A stretch of 47,975 nt of DNA, from IMG/VR virus record IMGVR_UViG_3300012685_000006, positions 1 through 47,975 of that record; one strand, given 5' to 3'. This document shows, piece after piece, positions 16,201-24,549 of the stretch; positions within the stretch are counted from its first letter, which is position 1; each line of letters starts with the position of its first letter. The DNA is from a virus. Below the pieces are notes generated by a model. It did not search any database, was not told where the DNA came from, and saw nothing but the letters and a program-made list of their open reading frames with translations. A program made the translations under genes and the position numbers.

Positions 16201-17440
16201 CTGCGTCGTCCTCCGGAGCATTCATAAACATTTCCATAAGCTCCTGATCACCGACTTGATTTAGATACTCGTCTGCTTGTTTTTGATAAAAATCCGCCTT
16301 CTGTTCATAATATTTCTTTTGCTCGTCTGTCAAAGGCCTCCCGTCTTTGGTTTTACCACTCTTGACTATATCAAGGTATCCTTTAGCATAATTCTCATAA
16401 ATCTTCGCCCCTGCGGCCATATTGGCTGCGCCTCCTTTGTTCTTCGCTGCTTTATCTCTAGAAGCCCAAGCCTCTTTCATCGCGTCAGCGGCGTATTTAC
16501 GAGCGTTTGAGAAGATAGTAGCGGAGTCTACTTTGCCTTTATAACCAAGCCCTGCTTTGTACATATCAACTTCTCCGCGTATGGCTGCGCCTACAGCCTG
16601 CTCATATACTTTTAAGCCCGCTAGTTTCTCCTGTGCGGTCATGGTTTGCAAATCCGCCGGGCTAAGTCCTAAATTGGATTTATAGAATTCCGAAGCGTGC
16701 TCCTCCGCGGAACTTAATTGCGAAGCACCCATCATGCTGATAGCGGAGCCAGGATCGTCCTTAATCTTCTGCAAAATAGCTGATTGCAACGCAGCTTTTA
16801 TCTGCTGCTCCTGCGAAGGCTGTGGCATTATAGGCTGTCTCTGCGGCTGTCCTTGAGGTTGACCACCTGGCTTCTGACCTGCCCCTTGTTTCTGTATTTT
16901 CTGAATCGCACTCTGTACTCCGTGAGCTTCCGGAGGTACCTCCTCCTCAAGAGGAACATATTCTAAACCAGTCTTCAAAATCTTCCGAATCTTCGGATCC
17001 TCTAGAATCATCATTGCTTTCTGCTTATCTCCAGGATCGCCGCTTGCGAGTAGACCGTTAATCTGCATTAAGTAATTCTCTGCAAGAGCAGCTTTCTTAG
17101 CGTGTTCTTTCTGACCGATGGTATTGAAAATACCACTTAAAGAATTCCCTAATGAAGTTAATCCAGCGTTTACCTGCCCGCTTCGCGTAGATTGCTCCCC
17201 TGTCTGTTCTGTCATTGGCATTGGAGTATACGGTCTTGGCGGAGCTGTTGTAATCGGCCCCGACCCGCCACCCCCAGGACGGAATTGAATCGTAGCTCCA
17301 GGTGGAGGAGGTGTAGTACCAGGCTGGACAGGGGATCCTCCGCCTCCTGCGCCTGTCATTTGCCTGACTCCAGAAAGCATTTTCTGAATCGCCTGCATTA
17401 TCTTGGCTGAATCATCACTTGTTTGCTGTTGCGGCGGCAT
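16166..17440 (-). CDS. Gln/Gly/Pro-rich virion protein
   Basis: 424 residues with GAGGT before the ATG. Residues 30-75 are Gly/Pro-rich and disordered; the middle is helical with a Gln/Pro-rich linker (GQKPGGQPQGQPQRQP); the C-terminus is acidic (DDADAPDADEP). No enzymatic motif. It overlaps both neighbours, in a block of low-complexity late genes. Likely an internal or ejection-associated virion protein; this rests on context. Confidence 0.45.
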   Translation of the reverse strand: MPPQQQTSDDSAKIMQAIQKMLSGVRQMTGAGGGGSPVQPGTTPPPPGATIQFRPGGGGSGPITTAPPRPYTPMPMTEQTGEQSTRSGQVNAGLTSLGNSLSGIFNTIGQKEHAKKAALAENYLMQINGLLASGDPGDKQKAMMILEDPKIRKILKTGLEYVPLEEEVPPEAHGVQSAIQKIQKQGAGQKPGGQPQGQPQRQPIMPQPSQEQQIKAALQSAILQKIKDDPGSAISMMGASQLSSAEEHASEFYKSNLGLSPADLQTMTAQEKLAGLKVYEQAVGAAIRGEVDMYKAGLGYKGKVDSATIFSNARKYAADAMKEAWASRDKAAKNKGGAANMAAGAKIYENYAKGYLDIVKSGKTKDGRPLTDEQKKYYEQKADFYQKQADEYLNQVGDQELMEMFMNAPEDDADAPDADEPKPN

Positions 17441-17660
17441 ATGTTACCTCAGCGACTAAATCATAAAAAGGATCATCCAGTGTAGCAACGAATTCATCGT
17501 CGGTCATTTTCATTAAAGGATGATCTTTGTGTAAGAGAATAAACTTATCGTTCTCAACGAGCTGATAATAATACTGACCATCAGGAGTCATCAAAGGAGG
17601 TTCTTTTAGACCTTGTTGAAAAACAACAAAGTCTACGGCTGCTTTTTCATCTATTATCAT
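17415..17660 (-). CDS. Small hypothetical late protein
   Basis: 81 residues, starting with an ATGA overlap of the previous gene's stop and overlapping the next gene's start by 26 bases. It contains aromatic and acidic residues (YYYQLVENDKFILLHKDHPL, then MTDDEFVATLDDPFYDLV). No family recognised. Confidence 0.5.
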   Translation of the reverse strand: MIIDEKAAVDFVVFQQGLKEPPLMTPDGQYYYQLVENDKFILLHKDHPLMKMTDDEFVATLDDPFYDLVAEVTYAAATANK

Positions 17661-18514
17661 ACTAAAGCCCCTAGTAAAGCCCCAATTCCACCAGCGTCAG
17701 CGGCAGCCCCTCCGAGAGCACCGACTCCACTTAGCAAGGAACCTATCCCTTCCATTATACCGCTTCCTTTTTGTCCCCCATACATATTCGGACTCGCCAT
17801 GGCGCCACCCTGGAAAAGTTGATTCAAAAACTGACTCTCCGCTCCAGCCATTCCAGTAATATCTTGGCTCGCCGCTAGTTTACGCTGCATAGCGGATTCC
17901 ATTGATTGCTGTTCTAGCTGCGCCAGCAAAGCATTCTGATCTTTCGAAGTCTGTGTAAAATAATCGGACATTCCAGTAGCCATTGGGCTAGAGGCCAAAT
18001 CGCCCATGAAAGCGAACTGCTCTTTCAGATTCGCAGCATTCTCTCCAATCCCTCGCTGCTGCGCTTGAATCATTTTCTGCCATTCAGGAAGAGCAGAAAT
18101 CGGATCACCTGTTTGAGCCATTCCTGTCAGAGAAGATGCTCCAGGAATACTAGACTGACCTCCGCCAAGAAAACTCAGTAATTGATTCTGAAGATCACCT
18201 CCGCCTCCCTGCATCAAGCTCTGAAGCATCTGATAAAAATTAGCCGTGAACGTAGGATCCATCGTCGGCTCGGAGGTCATTCCCCCGCCAAGCTGGTGCT
18301 TACCTCCGGGCTGCCAGTAGTTAGACGAACCAGGAAGATTTTGTGTAAAGTTTGAACTAGTACTAGAGGAAGGATTAAAATTAGGCAAAGCCGGATAATT
18401 CATCCACTGATTCGATCCGCCCGAGGTAACCCCGCCGCCCCACGGGTTCTCTGAACGCGCTGGACTAGGCATCATGTTACCGCTACCAAAAAGATCACCT
18501 GCTCCAGTTTGCAT
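17657..18514 (-). CDS. Gly/Ser/Gln-rich virion protein with hydrophobic C-terminus
   Basis: 285 residues with AGGAGA 8 bases before the ATG. The N-terminal 120 residues are Ser/Gly/Asn-rich and disordered; 130-225 are helical and Gln-rich. The last 34 residues are a Gly/Ala/Leu stretch (IGSLLSGVGALGG, GIGALLGALV) resembling a membrane-inserting helix pair. With the following three long genes it resembles the set of internal proteins a short-tailed phage ejects into the cell envelope. No homologue is recognised with certainty. Confidence 0.5.
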   Translation of the reverse strand: MQTGAGDLFGSGNMMPSPARSENPWGGGVTSGGSNQWMNYPALPNFNPSSSTSSNFTQNLPGSSNYWQPGGKHQLGGGMTSEPTMDPTFTANFYQMLQSLMQGGGGDLQNQLLSFLGGGQSSIPGASSLTGMAQTGDPISALPEWQKMIQAQQRGIGENAANLKEQFAFMGDLASSPMATGMSDYFTQTSKDQNALLAQLEQQSMESAMQRKLAASQDITGMAGAESQFLNQLFQGGAMASPNMYGGQKGSGIMEGIGSLLSGVGALGGAAADAGGIGALLGALV

Positions 18515-18527
18515 ATTAAGATCTCCT

Positions 18528-19265
18528 CTAAGTGCCCCACATATACGGTCTTCTGGTCATACTTAATCTAGATTCCATTCTCCACTGTTCTTTACGGCGC
18601 TTTCGTTTCACGGAGTAGAATAAACCAGGCTGAGAAGGATCCTTTGGATCTCCGTGCATAAGTTGATATACCTTCGCAGCCTTTTCATACTCCATTAGTT
18701 CATTAAAACCACGATAAACCGCATTCCATATTAAGACTTCATTCCAGTCACGAGGTAAAAGAATTAAGGTCTGAGCTAAAACATTATCATTAATCGGATG
18801 CATCTTAACCATACGCCATTGAACCTGATATGCCTTATCAGGCGTAGGGTTAAATCCAATATTCGTGGAGTGTCTATACCACTCTGTAGGGAGTGAGAAG
18901 ATTGGAGTAAATCTATCAGTTTTTTGATAATGACTCACATCCAGTTTACGACGAACGGAGTTCAGCGGATAATCGGTCCATATTAGAATATCGTCTACAA
19001 CGGATACTATGTCACCAGTCGGCGCAAGTAGAGACTCGTCATACTCCTGTTGTTTAACAATTAAGTTAAAAACAGGTCCAAGTTCCTCTAACTCTATAAA
19101 ATCATCTCTATAATCAGGAGATCCACTTATTTCCAAAAGCGCATCTCGAAGCCAAATCGCCGCTCTTGAAGCGTCGTTGGTACGATTCTCAGTTCTCAAA
19201 AGAACTTCGTTTACTAGATCACCGATAAAAAATTGCAAAACCCCACTAGGGCTTAGAACTGGCAT
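18528..19265 (-). CDS. Probable head-tail adaptor / tail tubular protein A-like
   Basis: 245 residues. The helical start (RAAIWLRDALLEISGSPDYRDDF), a central run of strands with Pro/Trp (LPTEWYRHSTNIGFNPTPDKAYQVQWRMVK), then a helix (LPRDWNEVLIWNAVYRGFNELMEYEKAAKVYQL) resemble the gp11/gp4-type adaptor ring below the portal. This is a pattern judgement, not a motif match. The C-terminus is basic. Confidence 0.5.
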   Translation of the reverse strand: MPVLSPSGVLQFFIGDLVNEVLLRTENRTNDASRAAIWLRDALLEISGSPDYRDDFIELEELGPVFNLIVKQQEYDESLLAPTGDIVSVVDDILIWTDYPLNSVRRKLDVSHYQKTDRFTPIFSLPTEWYRHSTNIGFNPTPDKAYQVQWRMVKMHPINDNVLAQTLILLPRDWNEVLIWNAVYRGFNELMEYEKAAKVYQLMHGDPKDPSQPGLFYSVKRKRRKEQWRMESRLSMTRRPYMWGT

Positions 19266-19559
19266 TTAGAGCTTCTCCCCAATTAAATGAAGTCTTTCTT
19301 GAACACTTTTATTAACCATAACAAGCCTTGCAGCAAGCTCCGCTTCACTTATTACATTCCTTTTAGTACCTTCGTGTATCTTCTGAAGTAGAGCATGAAT
19401 TATTTCCCGCTCAATAAACGGTTTCATCCACTCTTTGTATGTATCATAACCAGGAAGTACACCCTTCGGATTTCTAATACGCTCATCTTCATTGCAGGAG
19501 ACTATAGCAATAGCAATTCGTTCCTCTGGCGAATCTGCGTAGATATAGCTCCCGTTCAT
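19266..19559 (-). CDS. Hypothetical late protein
   Basis: 97 residues, directly abutting the next gene. It is helical, with a charged C-terminal half (KIHEGTKRNVISEAELAARLVMVNKSVQERLHLIGEKL). A Cys-Asn-Glu-Asp-Glu stretch lies near residue 22. No family recognised. Confidence 0.5.
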   Translation of the reverse strand: MNGSYIYADSPEERIAIAIVSCNEDERIRNPKGVLPGYDTYKEWMKPFIEREIIHALLQKIHEGTKRNVISEAELAARLVMVNKSVQERLHLIGEKL

Positions 19560-19574
19560 GAAGGCTCTCCAAGA

Positions 19575-19772
19575 CTATCGTAAAAGATCCGTTAAACGTT
19601 TTCGCTTCTCCTCATCTGGTTCTACTTCTTTCAGATACGCTTCTATTGCTCGAACTTTTCTCCCAATCCCGTTACCTTGCTTGGTTAAGTCCCGATATGC
19701 AAGCCAGAATAGAATGAGCAACACCAACGGTGCAACCGGGCTTTCCATGATTTTGACAAGCACTTCTCCCAT
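19575..19772 (-). CDS. Small membrane protein, holin-like
   Basis: 65 residues: one transmembrane helix (residues about 11-27, SPVAPLVLLILFWLAYRDL) with a short N-terminus, then a highly charged helical tail (RKVRAIEAYLKEVEPDEEKRKRLTDLLR). This layout fits small single-pass holins or spanin-like lysis helpers. A second holin candidate lies at 36953, and the endolysin is at 28770, so the lysis role is uncertain. Confidence 0.45.
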   Translation of the reverse strand: MGEVLVKIMESPVAPLVLLILFWLAYRDLTKQGNGIGRKVRAIEAYLKEVEPDEEKRKRLTDLLR

Positions 19773-19843
19773 ATCACGAACTTAATACTGCTTTCCCGCT
19801 GGGCTTGGGCTCAGGCTTGGGCTTGGATTCGTTGGGCATCAGT

Positions 19844-22303
19844 TCACTGTAGACGTACCCAATTACACCCCGCCGCCGCACTACTGACAAGCTGGCTTTG
19901 CAGGATTGCAGTCGTGTTCGCTGCGAGCGTCGCGCTAGGAGTGATCGTCTCGCTAGCAAAAGGAACGAGCGTGGACGGTGCCGCGTTGATGTTGCGGATG
20001 TAGATGCTCTGGCCCGTATAACCCATGCACGATTCGAGCGTGAAGTTGCCCGCGCCGAAGTTGAGGATCGCGTAGGTATCAACGTCCTGCTGCTGCGGCA
20101 CTGAAGCTGTTCCTGCTACGCTCAACGCTCCCAAGCCCGTCACCGGGAGATAGGCTGTAAAAGTCGTGTTATTCGGGGCTGTGAGGATTTGCCAGCAGTG
20201 GCCAGCGGGACTGTTGTAGCCTGCGGGCGTAACACCAGCTACGGTCGCACATTGTCCAACCGCAAAAGCATTCGCGGCTGTCGTAAATGTCGCTGTATTT
20301 CCTGCCTCTGTTGCTGCGCTGACGGCTACGGCAGCGGGTGCTGCGGCCACATACACGTTAGCTGTGGAGAAATCATTGTTCCCATGAAAGCGATTAACAC
20401 CCCTCTGGATGATAGGCGCGACTAGATTGGCATAACCCTGCGTTAAGGGATGCAGGGTTCCATCACACCATGTGGCGTTGGCAGCGGCACCATCAGCACC
20501 TAGAAGGGGATCTGAGCCTACATCAATCAGACCATCGGCAAAAGAGTGCCAATTCAACCGAATCCATGTGTCATACGTGTTTTTGAAAGCATCTGCGCCA
20601 GTGTGAGACATCATCGTTGCGACAAGGCATTTCCAACCAACTGCTTTCCTTGCGCGGCAATAACCAGCAAGCCCTGATTCTGCCGTCACTCCGTTATCAT
20701 TAACTCCAGCCATTATAACTACAGTATTTCGAGAACCTGCCGGGGCGTAGAGGGGGTCAACTGCAAACGGAGCACCAGTAATCAATCCGGTCAGATTGCT
20801 ACCGTTATATCCAATGAACGCTCCACCTATCCCCTGATTGTAAACGTTCCAACTCCCCGCTGGCTGAAATGTGGTGTAGAGCGAATAGGGGGTGCCAGGA
20901 GCCGTGCAACATCCAGATGTCTGCGAGTCCCCATCCAGTACTAGCGAGTCACTTGTAACAAGAGGGTCAAAAATAGATGGTGTGACACCCCGCGCCGCCA
21001 TTGCACTGTTTATAAAGGCGACATTTGCAGCTACTTCCGCCGCCGTCAGGACACGATTATAAAAGACAGCGTAGTAAATAAATCCACTGAACTGCGCGAG
21101 GCTGGCAGGCTGACCATAGTGAGCCGCATTCACACCCCCTAGTTGGAACACACCAGAAGTCTGTACGCCTGCCATCGACCTAGACTGGCTATAATACCCG
21201 GTATTTCCAACCGATGAATGAGTCAAAAGGGTGTTATTAAAGTATAAACTATCCAGCGTATCCATGCTCCACGTAACAGTGACATTTCCTTTGAATACCG
21301 CTCTAACGGTCACGCCCTGCAAGTCACTGCCCGTAGTGGACAAGAGGCGATAGTAGCCAGGGAGTGCAGGTCCATTGATGGTTTGAACTGTCGAAGACGG
21401 CACAAAAAGAAGTCCTGAAACACTCGCCAGTGTGCCGCCATTGCCGAAAATAGGAGACCCGGATAGCCCACTGGTGCTGGTTACGGGGTGCATGAAAATC
21501 TGCACGGTCTTCGCTGCATTTAACGCTGAATGGAGAAGTATCCCGCCGTTGAAAGCATCTGATATTCCGCCACTTACTGGAATAATGGCGGGGGACACGC
21601 CAACGCAGCCGGTGGCATTATTCGCGTTTCCCGAGTAGTCTACCAAGGCGCAAGGATTTTCAGACGGCAACATCCGAAACTCACCAATCAAGCCCGAGGT
21701 GACAGGAACAGCCGTAACTCCTGGCTCGCCTGGGATGGACGAGGTAGTGGTAACGCCGCCGACTGACGCCCACGTCGTACATGTATTCCCGCTTACTGCT
21801 TGGCATACACGGTTGCTTTGACTCACTAAATTATAATACTGCCCCCCAACGCTACACCCAACCTCTGTATCTGTATAAGCAACGGCTCCAGGCCCGCAGG
21901 TAATCGAGATTGCAGGTGGAATAACACTGCTTGTAATTGTCTGAGAAGCCCCGGTTATAGTAAGAAACCCTGATGTGAAACAAATAAACTGTGTCTGAGC
22001 GCACACCGTAACAGTCCACTGTGTTCCAGAGGGGGTTATTAAATTATTATCAGGAACAGGTACGTTCGTAAAAGCCCCAATGGCACTAAGAGAACCCGGT
22101 ATAGGGACAGGTGTATACGGAGCTCCGCTTAGTCTATAAGAACCGTTAAACTGCGGTTTTGGTATGAAGTTAAATGTATACGTACCATTATTCCATGTCT
22201 GCCCACCAGCGTCAGTTATAGTCGCTGTTACGTTAGTGTTCTGAGCGTGAACACTAAATACAAATATTAATGATAGAAATGTGATTAGAGTAATTCTCTT
22301 CAT
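19844..22303 (-). CDS. Tail-fibre-like protein: signal peptide, LamG-like domain, SGNH hydrolase
   Basis: 819 residues. Residues 1-20 are a textbook Sec signal peptide ending VHA-Q. About 22-130 is a beta domain (TATITDAGGQTWNNGTYTF). Residues 203-435 look like a LamG/concanavalin fold ending FSGFIYYAVFYNRVLTAAEV. Residues 452-637 are an SGNH/GDSL esterase: GDS (458-460), GxND (533-536) and Asp614...His618. SGNH enzymes on phage tails deacetylate or hydrolyse surface polysaccharide esters. The gene is more GC-rich than its neighbours, suggesting acquisition. Palindrome copy 3 lies within its signal-peptide codons. Confidence 0.75.
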   Translation of the reverse strand: MKRITLITFLSLIFVFSVHAQNTNVTATITDAGGQTWNNGTYTFNFIPKPQFNGSYRLSGAPYTPVPIPGSLSAIGAFTNVPVPDNNLITPSGTQWTVTVCAQTQFICFTSGFLTITGASQTITSSVIPPAISITCGPGAVAYTDTEVGCSVGGQYYNLVSQSNRVCQAVSGNTCTTWASVGGVTTTSSIPGEPGVTAVPVTSGLIGEFRMLPSENPCALVDYSGNANNATGCVGVSPAIIPVSGGISDAFNGGILLHSALNAAKTVQIFMHPVTSTSGLSGSPIFGNGGTLASVSGLLFVPSSTVQTINGPALPGYYRLLSTTGSDLQGVTVRAVFKGNVTVTWSMDTLDSLYFNNTLLTHSSVGNTGYYSQSRSMAGVQTSGVFQLGGVNAAHYGQPASLAQFSGFIYYAVFYNRVLTAAEVAANVAFINSAMAARGVTPSIFDPLVTSDSLVLDGDSQTSGCCTAPGTPYSLYTTFQPAGSWNVYNQGIGGAFIGYNGSNLTGLITGAPFAVDPLYAPAGSRNTVVIMAGVNDNGVTAESGLAGYCRARKAVGWKCLVATMMSHTGADAFKNTYDTWIRLNWHSFADGLIDVGSDPLLGADGAAANATWCDGTLHPLTQGYANLVAPIIQRGVNRFHGNNDFSTANVYVAAAPAAVAVSAATEAGNTATFTTAANAFAVGQCATVAGVTPAGYNSPAGHCWQILTAPNNTTFTAYLPVTGLGALSVAGTASVPQQQDVDTYAILNFGAGNFTLESCMGYTGQSIYIRNINAAPSTLVPFASETITPSATLAANTTAILQSQLVSSAAAGCNWVRLQ
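22235..22255. promoter_or_regulatory. Dispersed palindrome, copy 3 of 8 (intragenic)
   Basis: A perfect AGTGTTC-N7-GAACACT match inside the coding sequence of the SGNH tail protein, covering signal-peptide codons 16-23, about 50 bases after the start. A bound protein here would act as a roadblock early in the gene rather than as a promoter operator. Confidence 0.65.
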
Positions 22304-22314
22304 TGTTATGATCC

Positions 22315-24549
22315 TCAGTTTGTACTAAGTATCGCCACCTGAATGTAACTAGCTACCGCCGTATGAAAGTTACTAGTTGCTTTAACTGTTATTGCTCCGG
22401 TATCCCATATATTAACAGTAAAAGTAACAACCGCGCCATTAGCATAGGTTGTTTTCGACCACGCCGAATCCTGACAACTACCTATATTATTCAGCGGCTG
22501 TGTTTCCATCTGTGCCCAAGAGGTGGTGCCGTCGCTCAGAGTACACTCACCATTCACACCACCACTTATGAAATAATTATAAACTACGTTTGCTCTCCAG
22601 GGGCCACCAGAAGAAGGCATCGTAACGGCAACGCTGTCAATCGTTGCAAGCGAATTTGCCCCAACCGCAACGTCCCCTGCTAAGTTCTGATTAGTAAATA
22701 ATCGTACTGCGGCAGGGGTAGAAGCTGCAACACAGATAGGCGTGAACCCAGAGTTCAGCCCTTGCGCGAAGTTGTTCCCTGTGCAGTTCGAAGTCGTGGC
22801 CGGCAACTGTGCCCCGGTAGCAACTCCGGTCAGGTTGGCAAAGGAGGGCTGCGCGGCACCGATTGTGCCGTCCACATTCACTGAAGTAAGGAATTGATTC
22901 GCTACCGCAGCTTTAGAGAAAATCGCGCCTACACTTACAGGCGTCGGATGAGGCAGATCCGCCCCTACGACATAGCGAACTGTCATAGGGCCAAAAGTAG
23001 GTGTAACTGGGGCTAGATTAGTAACTTCAAATACACTGGCGATACCGTTTGAAATACCACAACCTCCACAAGTCGGTGAAGTTAAACTGCCACTAAAAGT
23101 AGTCGCGCCGCCGGTGATGTTGGTCGCCGCCAGCAGGATGATTTCCGTTCCTTGTCCAGCATTGTTGATTACTTGACTAACCGGAACGAAGACATCACCA
23201 ACGGAGTCTGTGAAAGAAACGACGCTCACAGGTCCTAGGTTATTCGAAGTGAAACCAGACATGATCGCTATGATTAAGGTTCTACCAGCGGTAGGAACAA
23301 ATCCGATTACCTGATTCGTGAAACTGCTAAATGCACCAGTAATTATATTGGACTGATTTGTTAATGTAGGAGTAAAGGTTGGTCTAGCAGTGAATAACGC
23401 TAGTGCTGCTGACCAATTCGGGCCAGTATTGCCGATTGGTCCCGAAGCCGCGGCTGTAGCCGTGCCGATAACGTTCTTGTAGAAATATTCTTGAGTAGAA
23501 CTATTCAAACTCGATGCAGTCCAAGAAACATCTGGAGTAAAAGCTGGAGCGTTGCCAGTATTATCTCGAACTGAAAACACCATGGCAAAGTCCCCGGATT
23601 GTTTAGGGGTAGCACTAATAGAAATTGGGGAAGCAGTACCAGTCGCAGTAGAAATAGCGAAGTCCACCAAATCTGTAGCAGTACCAGAGGGACCTGCATA
23701 AAATGTGTTAGCGTTCTGACTAATCGGAGAATACGAGAACGCGGGAGTAGTTGTCGAAGTAGCGATATTAACGTTAAAGAGAGGTGAGATACTACTAGAG
23801 CTTATACTTGTAATTGTCCCACTACCAGCAAGAGAAACTATGGGAGCAACCCATATATACGAGTAGGTAATTACTCCAACCCCTCCAACACTTACTACAT
23901 AATTCTGACCAGCAGTAGCGAAGAATACGTAGTTTCCTCTAGCATCAGCGTTAGTAGGATTAGAAAGCGGTAGAGTCAAAGCAACATCAGAGAATATATT
24001 CGCTGTCCCAGTACACACAGAACCGGCAGGAGGGAGAAGAGCTCCATTACACACAGTTACAACAGCACTCGGAATTACCTTCACTACTCCAGATCCAGCA
24101 GACGTATTCGCGGCGACGAAAGCAAAATCTCTGTGACCAGCTCCTTGACCGAAACTGCTAATAGAGAATAAACTCAACAAAATAGCGATGATAAATAATC
24201 TCAATACAGCAGAAGCCGCTGTGGCTCTCAGAGTTAACTGCGTCGTAGTCGCCGCTACACTGCCCGTGTAAATATCACAAGCTCTATCCTTTTGCATAAC
24301 CCAATACCCCACAGGAAGTCTTTGAAGATTATGATTCACAGTAAAATCCGTATTTGGAGCTACAGGAGCTACTACGTTTATCCAAGAACCATCTATATTA
24401 TCAGGAAGAGTCCCATCCCCGAATCCAACTCGTCCGTTAATAACCCCGATAAGATTCTGGTAAACGTTCTTTATCATCTGAACAAAATGATGAAAAGAAG
24501 TTTTCTCAAACTTCACATGCGTAAAGTCGAGATTAGGGGTGGCTTTCAT
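22315..24549 (-). CDS. Tail fibre protein with internal signal-peptide-like segment
   Basis: 744 residues. Residues 1-112 resemble a stand-alone phage tail protein (FTVNHNLQRLPVGYWVMQKDRACDIYTGS, then QLTLRATA). Residues 114-133 are a strongly hydrophobic run (RLFIIAILLSLFSISS) followed by FGQG, exactly like a Sec signal peptide plus cleavage site, but internal. The remaining 600 residues are Ser/Thr/Asn/Gly-rich beta repeats with paired Cys, typical of fibres or secreted adhesins. It reads as a fusion of a short virion protein with a secreted protein. It lies 11 bp upstream of the SGNH gene. Confidence 0.6.
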   Translation of the reverse strand: MKATPNLDFTHVKFEKTSFHHFVQMIKNVYQNLIGVINGRVGFGDGTLPDNIDGSWINVVAPVAPNTDFTVNHNLQRLPVGYWVMQKDRACDIYTGSVAATTTQLTLRATAASAVLRLFIIAILLSLFSISSFGQGAGHRDFAFVAANTSAGSGVVKVIPSAVVTVCNGALLPPAGSVCTGTANIFSDVALTLPLSNPTNADARGNYVFFATAGQNYVVSVGGVGVITYSYIWVAPIVSLAGSGTITSISSSSISPLFNVNIATSTTTPAFSYSPISQNANTFYAGPSGTATDLVDFAISTATGTASPISISATPKQSGDFAMVFSVRDNTGNAPAFTPDVSWTASSLNSSTQEYFYKNVIGTATAAASGPIGNTGPNWSAALALFTARPTFTPTLTNQSNIITGAFSSFTNQVIGFVPTAGRTLIIAIMSGFTSNNLGPVSVVSFTDSVGDVFVPVSQVINNAGQGTEIILLAATNITGGATTFSGSLTSPTCGGCGISNGIASVFEVTNLAPVTPTFGPMTVRYVVGADLPHPTPVSVGAIFSKAAVANQFLTSVNVDGTIGAAQPSFANLTGVATGAQLPATTSNCTGNNFAQGLNSGFTPICVAASTPAAVRLFTNQNLAGDVAVGANSLATIDSVAVTMPSSGGPWRANVVYNYFISGGVNGECTLSDGTTSWAQMETQPLNNIGSCQDSAWSKTTYANGAVVTFTVNIWDTGAITVKATSNFHTAVASYIQVAILSTN

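Noticed and set aside
19774-19839. 21-residue Lys/Pro-rich frame after the SGNH gene
   Set aside because: No convincing ribosome site and repetitive composition; it could be real but I cannot support it.
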